This document shows, one piece after another, positions 1-14,900 of a stretch of DNA of 64,000 bases. Made by a program: the position numbers and the translations under genes. Each line of letters begins with the position of its first letter. The first letter of the stretch is position 1. The stretch is from Siniperca chuatsi. Lineage: Eukaryota; Chordata; Actinopteri; Centrarchiformes; Sinipercidae. The notes below the pieces were generated by a model. That model was not told the DNA's origin and ran no database searches. It saw only the letters and a list, made by a program, of their open reading frames with translations. The stretch covers positions 20,883,860 to 20,947,859 of the forward strand of contig NC_058057.1 in assembly GCF_020085105.1 (NCBI RefSeq). Reading direction: 5' to 3'.

Positions 1-672
1 GTCTCCTTGCATAAAGACGTCTTCACAGTTGCCATGAAAATAATTTTAGTAGGGAAAATCCCTCCATTTTATTTTAATGTAACTTTTTTTTCCAACCTAA
101 AAACAGCCACTAAATTACATTACCTTACTGTTGTCAGTGGTAGCTACATCCCTATGTACACACAAAAGTCAGTTGCATAATTGGCCAAATATGCTACTAA
201 AACAAATATGAGACTAATAAAAATAATGATTTTTAAAGCTGGTATCTCTGCCAAAACAAAATGTACAATTTTAATAGAAGTTAAGATGGTAAAATGTCAG
301 TATTGTTTATGATTTAACATCCGAGTATGTGCTCTCTTTTCTTTTTTCAGATGTTTGTTCTGCTCAACATGAGACTTAGATTACAGGTTTAATTTACTTG
401 CACACTCTTCTGTAGCCAGGTCTGCACTCAACATTTAAACAGCCGAGTTGAATCCTTGTCTGATGAGCATAACTGTGGTGGGCAGACTGGCTTTTAGCTG
501 CTTAGCATTGGTCCTCGGGCAGCGATCTGTGACTAACCCTGTGTAGGTAGAGTGTAATTACAGTCGTCGTAGCGAACGCTGTGCAAAAAGGGCAGGCAGT
601 GAATAGGACTGGGTGGGTGGTGAGGAGGGAGGGAGTGTCAGCTGTCTTTGACTCGGTGACACACATACTGTC

Positions 673-677
<5 letters not shown>

Positions 678-736
<59 letters not shown>
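678..736. repeat. (GT)n microsatellite, about 59 bp
   Basis: Uninterrupted GT dinucleotide tract in the fntb intron. Reading frames made of repeated VC or HT residues here are artefacts of the repeat. Confidence 0.97.
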
Positions 737-739
<3 letters not shown>

Positions 740-834
740 ACTAGGAGCTACAGATGCAGATGAATGTTGCACTGGTGTTCCTGTGGAGCACACTGACATT
801 AAAATTGTGGAAGGGAACAGTGTGTGACTGTAAC

Positions 835-875
835 ACTGATCCCCCCGGGATCAATAAAGGGTTATCTTATTTGAA
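835..875 (+). repeat. Possible 3' tail of a non-LTR retrotransposon
   Basis: The motif gatcccccc/gggatcaataaag followed by gttatctta resembles the 3' end of fish LINEs, which commonly finish in a 'gatcaataaagtatct' type tail. Only the tail is visible and no coding part was recognised. Assignment rests on remembered family appearance. Confidence 0.4.
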
Positions 876-1696
876 ATTAATGTTGTGTATATATCATGGA
901 CTAATGCCACATACCACAGCATTAAAATAGTCCAAGCTAGTTTGCGATGCTTGTCCCTAGATGGGCATACAAATACACAAGACTCACCGAAAAATATGTA
1001 CAAAACAACACAAACAATGCACAAAACAATGATACAGTAATATAATATCTTGTCAGTCTTATCTTTCAGTTTTTGCAGATTTTCACAAGAAATACTGCGA
1101 CACCTGCAAAGAGTAAATCAGTTCAGTGTTTGTTCGCCTGGATTTTATGTTTCTTTTCCTTTTTAGTTCTTAATGAGGACAGGCCAGAATACTCTCCTGC
1201 TAGTAGAAAGTGAATAAAAAATTAGGAAGAAAATGCAAAGGAGCCACTAATTAGGCTGCAGAGGAGCCGAAATACCTACAAATATATAACAAAATAAATG
1301 AAAAAAATGCTGATACCACTGCCTTTTGTGATGAAATTATTTTATTAATCTGTTTCTGTCAGATTTTGTGGTATAGTTTTTTTTATCTGTGAATGTGTAT
1401 ACAGATACAATCCTGGATTTTCTTTCTTCTTTTTTTTAATGAAAAATTTAAAATGAAAGTAAATGGCCTTATATGTGACAATGATTACCTGGTGGACAAC
1501 TGATTGTTTGAAACATAAAACCATTGTTCAAGTTGTGTTATGACTTGAGGTTACACGATATTCAGAATAGCCAAGTATAGGATTTCTACAAAGGGAGTGC
1601 ATAGAGCCTCTTGTCCTGTCTATATTGACATTTTCTGTTACATTCAAGCTGCTACCTATTTGTGATTGATCCTTCTGTGCTGTGTTTGGTCTTCAG

Positions 1697-2864
1697 GCCA
1701 TCGTTGTTGCGGGAACAACACTACCAATATCTCAAGAAGGGCTTACGTCACTTATCAGATGCTTATGAGGTACAGTATCACACTTCCAGCCAGCAAAGAA
1801 CACGCGTTAAAACTTCTGTAATGGCCATTTAAGTGTATGTTAAACCCAATGTCACATACAATACAACCGAGTACTGAAGTTGGTAGACTCACTCAGAGGT
1901 GGTAGTAGTTCCTGTGTAGACCTGAAGGACAGTAACACTCACTGCCTCTGGATACATGTCTGATTGGCTCTCTCTGCTTTAAATAGAAATACCATTGTAT
2001 TCACGTTGCAAAAAATATGCTTTTCTGCTCCCGGGAAGGTCACCTCGCGTTTTGTGTGTTAACTATTCTCTACTTTGGCCAGAAAACAGAGAGATTTGTT
2101 GTCCGCCCGGCCACCAGCTCAATATCATGTTGATTGGACTTTAGACTTGATCATTTCAGTGTTTCCTTTGAAGCCAGATTGACAGCAAGTGTTCTTGTGC
2201 TATTACTGTGCAGTACTTATAGGTCCAAGTAAACATTGCAGCAGTGCTGCAAAGAATTGGCAATGGAAATTAGAAGCTGAGTCATGATATTATTTAACAA
2301 AAACAGAATGAAAGACATCACACTGCTGTATTGTTTTTATCATATAACACCATCATATATTTACCAACCACTGAAAATGAGTGGTGTGATATTTTTCCAT
2401 GTTTGTCAGCTCTATAATTTTTCTTCCCGTAGGCTCGGCCTCTCCTCTGTCTGTCTGGCAGACTTGTTTACTCTCGTCTCGGTCTCTGACTGACTGATCT
2501 CACTATCTCGTTTATTGCTATAATTGGTCATCTGATGCCCATCTGATCGTGTGTGTCTGTCTCTGTGCGGATAGTGTCTGGATGCTAGCAGACCGTGGCT
2601 TTGCTTCTGGATTCTTCACAGTCTGGAGTTACTAGAGGAGCCCATTCCTGCTGCTGTCGCCTCAGAGTGAGTCACACACAAACACACAGACGCACACTCT
2701 ACAACTAGTTTACTACCAAGGGGCAAAAATGGAGACAAATAAAGCCTGCTAAAGACTTTTTATTATTTATTACCATTGCATAGTTCTTCTCATAATTACT
2801 ATAGTAGAGCAAATGCTGCTGCAATGCAAAAAAAAAAATGTGGATAGATAATTAACTGCAGCAG

Positions 2865-2930
<66 letters not shown>

Positions 2931-5900
2931 CATTTATTTATTTATGGATCTACAAGAACATACCAATCCAAAGGATAACATGTTAAACTGATAACTTTTA
3001 TTTCCAACATGGTCCCAAGATGAAGACAGACACAAAAACAGGAAATTGAACAACAGAATCTTATAACCGAAACTACCTCAGAGCTAGCTAAAACCAAAAA
3101 AAAAAGAATAACATTGATACACCTATATACAACTAAAACAGAATAATAGCACAAGTAATTTTTTTTTATTAATAACCTGTCACTTTATTTTATAAAAAAA
3201 AACAAAAAAAAGCTCTGACCTGACCATGGAAGGTCTCTTATTTTTGTTATATTTAATGGCTGTTCTACAGTACACTGCCAGTATTGGGGGGGACAAACAA
3301 AAGAACTACATTATTTACTCGAGGCGCGGTACTGTGCATGAACACACACTGGCCCTGATGTTAAAGCCAAAAATATCAGCATGTGCCAGAAAAGAACACA
3401 CAACTTCTTACATATAACATTACAAACAAAGAACTGTGTGTTCTCTCCCAGGCTCTAAAAATAAAGTCTGCCACTAAAACGCAACTCCTTTTTTTTTTTT
3501 TTATAATCTCCCAACCAGAAGATGTTGTCAGAGATGGAGAGGACATTTGACTTTAAAGTAAACCCTTAAATGATCATATAATGAGCAATAAAATCATACA
3601 AAGATAGCTAGATTGCTGGTTATTTTTCTAGTCCATTTTTCCGGTAATACTAATCAGGGTTGTGTTGTTGAATAATTTCTTGCCCTTGTAGTTTCCATAA
3701 TTAACTGCAACAATTAATCATAATTCTTGTCTGTGATCGAACACCCACGGTGATTAATAATCATGGTGTTGATGTAAGAAGCAGTGAAATTAATGTTTTT
3801 CTCAAATTATCATGACTGATAATTGTGATGAAGTCTAATGACAGTATTGAGCAGAATAGGCAGGTGTATTATTTTATACATGTTTATGCAGCTGTAACTT
3901 CAAACAGTGTCAGTGTTATTGCCACCAAAATGCCATTTGATTAAATTACTGCCAGTTGAAAGTAACACTGCAAACCCCGTAGCGAGTAGCGATGCCAGGC
4001 AGCCAACCCACACTCTCATTATTACTGTGAGGCGTGCCAACACACCGGCTGGCACTGCCCAGCGCCAATGTGACGCCCTCGTGCTCACACACACAAACAC
4101 ACAGGCCCTGTTCAAGGATTTATAACAATGCATCCTACAACAGATTGCTTTCTCTGTCCCATGAAATGTACACTGTTCTCAGGTCACTATTGGCACCGGA
4201 CTGGTTGGCCTAAGTTAATGTAGGTTTCCCTTCCAACTCAGTTGGCTCAAGGCATGCTTGCAGTTTTGTGATTTCTCTCCGTGACAGACGATGAAGAGGA
4301 CATTTATGAGAGAAGCAGCTTGGTGCACAGAGACTGGAAAGGAAGGAAGCTGTGGTTGAGATGGTCTGTGCTCGGTGTCAGCTACAGCGAACTAAGCCAG
4401 TGGTGCTCGCTGTAGTCTGCTGAGGTTCTGCAGGCCTGAGATGCAGAATTATACCTCTGATGATCTAGTGGATTGAAATTATTGTTTGTGTGTATAATAA
4501 TATGTAAGAAAAGTGGTTCGTCCAAGTGAGGTTATTAGAAGACGAGTGTTTGCATTTGTCTTTGAATCTTAAAGGAAACTTTGTTGTGCGTGTGGGGTCT
4601 TTTTGAGCATCATCTGGCTTTATACGGAGTTAGACACATTCACACAGAAATCTGTCCTGTACAGCTTCTGCTAGAAACCGAGCAGCTCCATTAGGGGTTA
4701 GTGAAAGAGAAGAGAGGGTTACTCAAACAATAAGCCACAACCGATGTAGTCTTCCATTCAGTCTGTTCCCAAAATGACAACTTAATCATATTTAGCTGTT
4801 GTCTTTCTTTATAAAAGTAGGGAAAGTTTTATTTATTTATTTTATTTTCATTGAACAAGCTTCTTATCTGTGTTCAGGCACTTTTTGTATAAACTACACC
4901 GACAAGAATTGTGCCAAAACACACACAAACTGAAACATATACCTGTATGGGCAAGTCACATATCATCACTATCATGATGATGCAGTACCTGCAATCACCA
5001 TCGGTGTATAGTTTTTAATCAATAAAAACAAATTTTGCCGGCATAGATTTTCCAAAACTGGCGAGCCTTATTGTGTCAGGCACACTTTATTAATTCAACA
5101 TAATAGTATGAGAAGTAATTTGTAGATTCTGTGCCGCTGTTGAAAGTTAGCCATATTTTCCAGATTATGCTCCCTTTCTTACAGCTGCCTTACTTGCTTG
5201 CCTTCATTCATTTTTATTTATTTTTTTTTTACCTCTATCTAAAATACGTTTTTGAGATCACTGTACTGCATTTTCTGTAATTACCCTAGTTTTCTAAAAT
5301 TGTCGCGTTGTCGTGGAGACTAAACCAAATGTTATTACAAGCACCAACTGACTGGCTTATCCCGCAGACTTTGCTCAGACAGATAGACGCTCTTCCACAG
5401 CAATAGCTTAAAGTAACCAAGCAAGATGAGGGCTGGATTTCCAGTACGTACAAACCCACTTCACTTGTTTTGATAACAAGAAGGGTAAAAAATGCATACC
5501 CTCATGTTTTTATACTACTTTTTAATGCTTCTATCCAACCCATAAATCTCCACTGGTTACAGTTACATAATCAGTACAGATGCAGTAACCAAATATGCAG
5601 GAAATGCTTGAACATCCTCTTTTTGTTATCTGATATTTCAGTGTTCGTGTAGTAACATTGAACTGTTCATTATGGTGTCTTGTCCCTTTGTTTAAGGACA
5701 ATTAAACAATGTTTTGGTTGTAACTGTCTGATCCTTTCTCTCCAGTGTGTGTCAGTTTCTGGCTCGCTGTCAGAGCCCGACGGGAGGTTTTGCTGGGGGA
5801 CCAGGACAACATGCCCACCTCGCACCTACCTATGCTGCCGTCAACGCCCTCTGTATCATCGGCACAGAAGAGGCCTATAATGTTATAGACAGGTACAGGC

Positions 5901-8900
5901 ATGCTCACACTACCACGGTTACCCCGCTGTCACTTAACACTACACAAAGTATTACCATGATGTAACACAAAGAACACAGAAAACTTTCTATTAAAGCAGA
6001 CTTAAAACAGAGTTACTGGCTGATAGTTATTTGATTTTTTTTATTTTTTTTTTAGGACATGTAGTGTATATCTGATGTGTGCACAATTTACTGACATCAT
6101 TTTCTGTGATCGCTGGCTGATGAAGTCTTTCAGTCTTTATAAAAATCCAAACAGCTCAGCAGCTTTGATGTACAGCATACATTGTGTTATCAGCAATACT
6201 TTGGATTTACAGAGCTCAAAAGTTCTTTGATATCCTAAGACTCACAAAAAGTCACGTCAGATGCCAAGATCAGCAATTTGTCATGGTGACTTTGTTGGAG
6301 AGATATAACTCGGAGATACACGATGTACTATAAATAGTAGAATATACGCAACACTGTATATATCAAATCACCTTAAGGGTATCAGTGTATTTATACTGAA
6401 GTCCCATGCAGTCTGAATGAAAGGGCTTCAGATTATAAAATAACTAAAACAATGGCTTTTTTAATTTACTGTATATTATATCAGTTTGACTGCATAAAGT
6501 ATAATGATAACCATATTCACATTTCAAAGCTTCTAATCAGTGGCTGTATAATGGTGTTTGAAATTCATTTGATGTTTGCAATGAATTAATTCATTTATGC
6601 CTTTAAATCCCTTTCCGTATAATTGAAATTTTCTGTATTACACTATAATAACTATGGCTTTGTAGGAGAACATTACAGACGTATCTTGTTGATGTTATTT
6701 AACCAGTAGCTAATTATAGGAGCATTATGAGGTAGTGTTTACATAACTGTTTACTCCTCATTTTCTGCATTTATATCTGCGTAACTGACAGGGTGAAGCT
6801 ACTAATGTTTACAGTCGTGATTTCTGTGTGTTTACTTTTTATTAGTGCTTCATTAAATTTGCCTCGTACTTAACACTGGTCCACTCCTTTCCGCCCCCCG
6901 CCTCTGTTCTTTCTCTCGCCTCATCTCCCTCACTCTATCCATATCTCTCCTCCCGCTCTTCCCTTCACCATATTTCTCCTCTTCTTCTTTTCTAATCACC
7001 CCCCTCTCTCCTCCTGTGCTGACCCTTCTCCAGGGAGAAGCTGTTAGATTTCCTACGGTCAGTGAAGCAGCCAGATGGCTCGTTTGTGATGCACGTTGGA
7101 GGGGAAGTGGATGTCAGGTGAGCGTGCAGAAGATAGCGCAACCTCTGTTTTCTTTCCCCTTTATTTATTTATTTATTTATTTATTTTTTGTTCCTTCTCC
7201 TGGTGTAGTATTTGCTTTATCGGCACCACACAGGAAGATCCATAAATCACGAAAATTAAAAAAACCCCCGTCACATTCACAATTAAGAGCATGTTTGGTA
7301 TCCACGCTGTTATTCATTATCGTGTATTTGTTGTGTGGCAGTCAACAAATTTGCATATTTAGTCTTTTACCACATGAGTAGGAAGTATTTTTAAAAAGTA
7401 CATCAGTTTTTATTCCCCTTTGGTGTTGATAGAAAGGGGGAGAAATACCCACATCTCTCTTGCGTAAGTGTGTGTGTGTGTGTGTGTTGCGTTTCCTCTC
7501 TTTGAATCTGCTATGTGGAGCAGTGGGTTTTTAATAAGCAGCTTTGAGGTATCGTCTTCTGCTTCAACAAAGAACCTCAAAAGTCAAAGTTACTTTTTCA
7601 CTCTCAGAGGACACTGTTATCTGTTGCCAACCAATTCATGTTCTGCTGTCATTGTGTATTATTTAAACTATTTTCCTCTCAGACGGGTTTGCTTATCTGT
7701 CGCCGTCTTGTGAAACACACGTATCTCCAAAATGTCAAAACTTTTCGTGAACTAAGAAAAAAACAAAGCTTGTTTTAATTTCTTAAAGGGTTTTATTGGC
7801 CTACTCAGCAGAAGAATTTGCTCAAAGCCACTTTTCATTTAAGGATAAGTCTGGTGATATTCAATATTTTTCTTACTGTCAACAAATCCCATGAAAAGAC
7901 CAAAACCAACAATGAATTGATCTGACTAAAGCCTGGTATAGCTTAGCTCCATTGTCCAAAAACACATTAAAAACACATGTTCCTTCATGACCATGAACGC
8001 AGCCACTGTAGTTTATTTTGAGTCATTTGCACATATAGTGTCCTGCTGCTGTCAGTACTCACTACAGCACTAAATGTATATTAATCCACAGATGAAAATA
8101 GTCCCCAACAAATGCACTATTTACTTCTGTTTGAATAATGTTTGCTAAAAACTATGGCACCCAGTTGCTTTTGGGAATTACTTAGCCTTTTAAAAATAAT
8201 AAAACAATTTATTTGTGACCCATTTTTAGAGAGCTACATTTTCAGTATGAACGAATGGGCTTGGGACTGAGTGCCACAGACAGGGTAGGGAAGAGACGGA
8301 ATAACGCACTGTTGGTTTCGTCTCTTCATGAGATTTGTTGACAATAAGAAAAACATTGAATAACACCAGCCTTATCCTTCAAATGAGAACTGTGATTTAG
8401 TGTATCTAGACATACATCTAGATATGGTATCTTCATACTGTAGGTAGTATGGCTAACTCACCAGCAATGCTGGCATTTTCTCAAAGGATAACACTGTAAA
8501 TGTATCTTTTTATTAGTATCCACAAATGCCCTGAAGAGACCAACCAATAATGAACTTGTCCCATTAACAAGTCTGATATTCAGTTAAAATGACCAGTGTC
8601 ATTTATTTTGAAAGAACTGGAGAGTAGCTCCATGTCGGGTAGACGTCACTGAGCATGCTCTGAGTCCACTAAAAACAAAATGGATGTTTATATTTGGTCT
8701 GCTGGCAGTCTAAAAATACAATGCTTTGGAAAATAATGTGTAAGTGTAGGAAGAGACTTCCTGCTCACCCACGCCTTTGTTTTTTCCTTTTTATAGGAGT
8801 GCATATTGTGCAGCTTCTGTAGCATCGCTCACAAACATCCTCACACCTAAACTGTTTGAGGACACGACCAACTGGATCCTCAGGTACAACCCACCACATC

Positions 8901-11900
8901 GGCCTATTATTGAATCATTAAAGACCGTTTTGTGCCTCTAGGGGAGTGTTTTATTGTGTGTTTTAGTGACTATTTCCTCTTGTCTCCAGTTGTCAGAACT
9001 GGGAGGGTGGTCTTAGTGGAGTGCCGGGTTTGGAGGCCCACGGTGGCTACACTTTCTGTGGCACAGCTGCCCTCGTCATCCTGGGCAAAGAACATATGCT
9101 GGATCTCAAAGCCTTGCTGGTGAGAAACTCCCCATCGCCTGACATTTTCACAATCACAGGCACATTTCTTGGTTATTCAAGAAAAATAAAACACCCCCTG
9201 CTCAGAATAACCTGTGGTACTTCTCGACAAAAAAGATGCTATCAGTAGTATCAGTTATAAACAGTCTTTGTGCTGAAGCAATATCCCTTTTTATAGGCTG
9301 CTCATCGCTGTAAGAATAAAATGTTATAACCCAGAGCGAGATTTCATTAAGTAAAATGACTGATAATGCCTGCTGAAGCCCCATTTTGGTATGAAATATT
9401 ACACAGCTTTGGTCTTTTTTATGTTAGATTGACTTTGGTCCTGCATCTTAGATCAGTTTCCCTGAATTTGTATTCACGTGTAGCTGTAAGCGATAACCTT
9501 GACACTTTTTCCTTTTAGTTGTTTATGTTTCCACCAGGCTCTTGGCATATCGGAGGACAAAGTCTCCATCAGTTTTCTTACAGTGGCTTCTTGTGTTGTC
9601 ACCATTGGGATACTGTGTTGATCCCCGTAGGGAAATTCTCCTGTCATTTGCCTGCTTCCAGAGACGTAAGAGGTCAGAACGGCAGCCCCAGAGCTTCAGC
9701 AGGGGTTGCTTTAGAGTTGTGCTCAGGGACTCTGCAGCAGGGTGGATGCTTAATGACACGGATCTTACGGTCGTCCGGAAAAGAAAAAGAGATGGTGTGT
9801 CACCAATAGGCCAGCCTGCAGCATTTTTTTTTTTTTTTTTTTTTTTTTTTCATATACACATTTCTTATTGAAAGGAGAAACACAGCTAGTGTTCAGAGTC
9901 AGTTTTGTGCTTTGGTTTCTTTTAGCAGTGTTTACAGTCATCATTCAGGAACAATTACCAGTTGAAATTCAAAATATCAAGGATGTAAAATGCTCCCCCA
10001 CCAACTGCCATCATACTGTCACTATCAGCATATATTTAAATTCTGTGTGCTAACAAAGTAAAATTTGCATGTGACTGGTCAGGAGACCTGTTTCCTGCAT
10101 ACTAGTGGGCTCGTAAAACGTCCCTCCTCCTATAAACAACATCACAGCCCTGTAGTAAAATCAAATCCCAGCCAAAGTTTAACAGAGCACGCCCTCTAAA
10201 GTATCCTGTCGCCTGGAAAACCTCCGCAAATATGGATTTCTGCCTCAGTGGTTTAACCTGAGTGTCAGTGGAGCTGGAGGTAACAGCCGGGGCGGAGATG
10301 GTCTTTGGTGGTTCAGCACCAGGTCGAGAATATCTACAGCAGAACGACTCACCAGCTGTACAGTATTGCCTCTGCACGGCTGTGTCACTGAACAGATAAC
10401 GACTGTGTGTAAATGTGAGGATTTGCTGTCTTTTTCTGTTTTCTATCATTGTAAATAAAATATCTTTGGGTTTTGAAGATGTTACCTTGGGCTTTGGAAA
10501 ATTATGATGGGCATTCACTACTTTCGGACAAATTGTAGACCAAATGTTTAGCCCTAATCTGTGTGGATATTGCTGTAGAGATTCGTATTAATTTGATCTG
10601 GAAACTAAAATAAGAACACATCTGTCTGTGAAGAATTTAGTCTCTGAGTTACAGCAGCACAATGATAATGGGTTTTTCAAGAATCTGAGATCCCATACAG
10701 GTTCTCTTTAGTTTGTTTTTTGTTTTTGTTTTTTTGACAACCATTTTGTTTCCTTTAAAATGATGCGGTATTTGAGTGGGCCTGAACAAAAATGGCTTTT
10801 ATGAAGTTGTCCTTTATTGAGAGATGTAGGCTGAGTCACACTGCATAAACCGTTTCATCTCTGAGAGAATGAATGAATCATTAACATTGAGAGAAGATGT
10901 GTGTTGATGGCAGCTCTCAGATTTATGCGGCCTTGTTGGATTTTTCACCCAGTATTACTAAAGTTCCATTTTCAGGAATGACAGTTAAAAATCTAGTGAA
11001 GAGCACAGACATTTTTCTCCTTTGGGAATTTGTACATCGAGTCCAGAGCTGCGAAAACAACGAAGTGAAGAAAATCCAACTTTTTTCAAAAGTGTGCTTC
11101 TGCGTGTGTTCAAAACCTACAAATGACAGTTTGAAGTAGCAAGATGCACATGTCTAACTGCCATTAATTAATAACCTGTGTATCAATGCCAGGGGCTTCA
11201 TTTGAATATGAGAAATTTCACTAGCATTGCAGAGGACAATATTACACAATGCCTGCCAAGTATAGAGAAAGGGAAGCAGCATAATTCCCACAGTACAGCC
11301 TGGCCAATGAATGATCAGTCTGTGTAAAGAGTCAGCAGCAGCATGCATGAAGCATTTATGATGTAGATTGCTGATCAAAGATCACTGTTCATGTCAAATG
11401 CCTTTTCAAATTTCCTTGCGACTTCATGAGGAAAATCTAAACACAATCCTGGAACATTAGGATACTTGCATGTTACAGTTTAATAATTAGCAATGTTGAA
11501 AGTCTCATTGTAAAGCTATTCATTCTTGCATGTTTTACACTGTGCACAAAATCTGTAAAGGCCAGGGTGAACCGAAAAACACTGAATACGATGCATATTT
11601 ATGTATTCTGTGTTAAACTCTTCTTTCTTTAGTGAAACAGTTTTTCCTTCTTTTACTGGCTGAAATGAATCCCTGAACTAATGTTAATAAGCTAATCATT
11701 GTCCTCCCTCTTCCTCAGACAGAGTAGACCCCAGCTGGTATTAAACCCAATATTCCATAATTACTCAATCCATGCAGAGCAGACTGGATGTGCACCAATT
11801 AGTGGTTTCCATGGCAGCAATATTACAATTTCCTTCCCATTTTGAAAATATCAAGACACTGCTTTCCTTCATCCCTTCTACTACGTCTCTACCTCTGGTC

Positions 11901-14900
11901 CTGTGTGACCCTGTGGGGTTTCACCTCTGGCATACAAAGGAATTTCTCTGTTGCCGGCAGTGTTCAGGTTAGATTACACTAAAGAGAGTTTAACATCCTC
12001 AAAGTTTCCAAAGGATGCACACGTGTTAAAAGCATGCTGTAGCAGTTTCTGATTATATTAAATGTGTGCTTGCCGTGTGTCCTCCTCAGCGGTGGGTGGT
12101 CAGCAGACAGATGCGTTTCGAAGGAGGCTTCCAGGGCCGCTGTAATAAACTGGTGGACGGCTGCTACTCTTTCTGGCAGGCTGGACTCCTGCCTCTACTC
12201 CACAGAGCCTTATTCAAAGAAGGTACTGTATCTTTGGTCATAGCAAAGCCCTGAGGGTAGGCATGCTGTGTAAAAGGTCTTTCTGTAAGAGTTGTAAAAA
12301 CACATGGACTGGCCACTAAAAATATCTAGAACTACTTAATCAAAACTGCTTGTAACTTGCTCATAAAAAAATAAAAATGTCACGTGTCATGACAAAACAA
12401 ACGGCCTAGTCACAGCACAATATCAAATAGATCATTACTGCTTAATATCAGTTGCATTTTTCCCACTAACATGTTGAGAAACCTGGCTTGAGAATTTTTC
12501 CTATAGCCACCAGAAAATCAATAACAAAATTTGCTTTTGCTCACAATAAACTAAGAAAAACTCCTTGCAGGTCTTAAGTGTAATTAATAAAGTTTTCAGA
12601 GCTGCACTGAATACACGCAGTGGCTTAGTGGTCAGTTTAGATGCCTCACGATAAGAAGGAATTGGTTTGATTTCTAGACTCTTTTAAGTTATTTTTCCTG
12701 TACTGGCTTGTGTTTCCTCCATACAAGTCAGCTACACTGAATGAGTGTGGTAAATAAAAAAACTGGCACTTAGAGAAGGTAATTTTTAAGTGAATTTCAC
12801 ATGGATTATATATCCTTGTGCATTTTAAAGATGGTGTTTTCTGCTGCAAAACACTGATCATCACAATTTACTGTAAACAAGGTCTTCTTGTAGCAAACAC
12901 TGCTCAGAAAATGCATCATGCAATAGAAGGTAAAGAGAAAAATAGGGGCAAAATTGCAAATAAGCTGCTGATAATTTGAGTACATCAAAATAACTCAAAT
13001 GATTTAACTACAGAATGTTTGTTTGCACTGGAAATGGCACTTTTATAATCCAATTTTCACCTGGATTTTTAATTCATTGTCGTTTTTTTTGCCATGTTTC
13101 ACCCTCGTCCACTCACACTTTTTCTATTCATTTTTTTTAAAAATTCATTTGTTTATTTTTGTATTCAAAAAGTGAAAATAAGACTAAAATGAGTTGTTTT
13201 GTGTTTGTGCAGGAGAGTCGGAGCTGAGTCGGCAGCGGTGGATGTTCGAGCAGCAGGCCTTGCAGGAGTACATCCTCCTGTGCTGTCAGAACCCAGCAGG
13301 AGGCCTTCTGGATAAGCCTGGCAAGTCAGTCCCACACCATCTGGACAAACACACACACACACACCACGACACATTAAAGCTGACAGCAGCACACACACTC
13401 TAAACAGTCAAATGTGATTCACATGGTTTTACTCATGCACATCATTTATATATCACTGTCCTATGTTATGTCTTCATGTGTCCAGATCCAGAGATTTCTA
13501 CCACACGTGTTACTGCCTGAGCGGCCTCTCCATAGCACAACACTTTGGAAACATGGACCTCCATCATGAGATGGTCCTCGGCAGGGACGAGAACAGATTG
13601 GTGAGGCTGCAGTAGAGCTGGGAGGGTGGATCATTTACTATTATGTTTGTTATGATTGTTTTAGTACAAACAAATAAGAGCCTGGTAAAGATATCTCCTG
13701 TATTATAATATCAACTTCCAACCAGTTCCTTAAGAAAATAACAGCACTGGCTAAGAGTCCAATCAGTACATTGGAGGTTCAACAATTTTGGATGAATATT
13801 GGTGCATATTCTGGCCAATATGCAAAATAAACGGCAGTACATAATGCAGATAAATAGTAGTTGAAATCGTACTTTGTTCTGACTTTTTGCTCAGTGGTTC
13901 CCAACCTTTTTTGTAGCAGATGAGCTAAAGTACCTCTTTATTGACCATCGATACCACCTGTCGTGTTTTAATGTGTTCTATTGAAATTATTTTAAACTGG
14001 ATGTTATATAAAGTTACTAATTATTGAAAGTGGATAGTAGTAGATAATAGTTAAAATCATTTTTATATAGTGATCATGGAGTTGTCACTGTTGGATTTCT
14101 TTCTCTTTTTTTGCAGTAGGTTTGGTCAAGTTTGCATCAGTACCACTACCCCTTTATCCGTTACTCTATTTCGACTTCTCAGCAAGCTTGCAAACTAGTT
14201 TTCATGCAGTGCCAATCGCAGCAGGTGGTGTTTAAAAATATTGTTGGACGTTTGGGGGAAATATGCTTATTCTCAGTCTTGCTGAGAATTGGATTTATAC
14301 CTTTCTCACGTCTGTCTGATAAATATGAAGCTACAGCCAGCAGCTGGTTAGCTTAGCTTAGTGTCAAGAATGGAAACAGGGTGAAACAGCTAGCCTGGCT
14401 CTGTTTGAAGGTAACAAAACTGGCCTACCAGTACCTCTAAAATTCACTAATTAACACGTTATATTTTGCTTGTTTAATCTGTACAAAAATGTAAGTATAA
14501 AACATCACGGTGTGGTTTAAAGGGGAATTGTGTGCATCTGACAATTTCCAGGAGTCTTGTTGTCACTGTGAGGTTACCAGTCAACCAGCAGAGACTCCAG
14601 GAATTCACTTCACCCTTTTATTTTTCCACCATGCAGTAAATAATTAAAGTACGCCTCCACTCAAAAATATGTTTCTCTTTATGTTTATGTCCCCTAAAAT
14701 GTCAGACCTTGACTTTGCTGACTTGTTTCTGCAAAGTTTGTCACTAGAGAGGTGTTTTCACAATCCTCTACTGAAGGGGGAGATGTCTGTACACTTCCCT
14801 AAAATCGGAGAATCTAACGTACTCCGGGCAAGCTGCATTTGGGACGTCACAAATTCAAAAACCAATCGCAATGGGACCGGCAAAGAAACCTTAAGCCTCC

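Larger units (their letters stand above)
1..1696 (+). other. fntb intron (non-coding), 5' part of window
   Basis: No exon of fntb or any other gene could be recognised here. The stretch is AT-rich and ends in the acceptor just before the first visible fntb exon. It contains a long GT microsatellite and a LINE-like 3' tail, listed separately. The missing N-terminal fntb exons should lie left of base 1. Confidence 0.7.
7118..8796 (+). other. fntb intron with two related repeat copies
   Basis: Non-coding. It contains a short (TTTA) run near 7165-7190, a short GT tract near 7467-7486 and two related interspersed-repeat copies, listed separately. Confidence 0.65.
9120..12089 (+). other. fntb intron, about 3 kb
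   Basis: Non-coding between the exon ending in DLKALL and the exon starting RWVVSRQMRFEGG. It includes a repeat-like block with 'gatccccgtagggaaattct' near 9620-9640, a 27-T homopolymer at 9824-9850 and a fragment of the hAT-like family at about 10405-10545. No other exon recognised. Confidence 0.65.

Noticed and set aside
7118..7381. Extension of the fntb exon at 7034-7117 as a long frame
   Set aside because: Different reading frame from fntb; the exon ends at a proper GTGAGC donor and continues in phase at 8797.
9519..9871. Overlapping ~100-codon frames on both strands
   Set aside because: Lie in a repeat-like block ending in a T run; no similarity recognised and not in phase with fntb exons.
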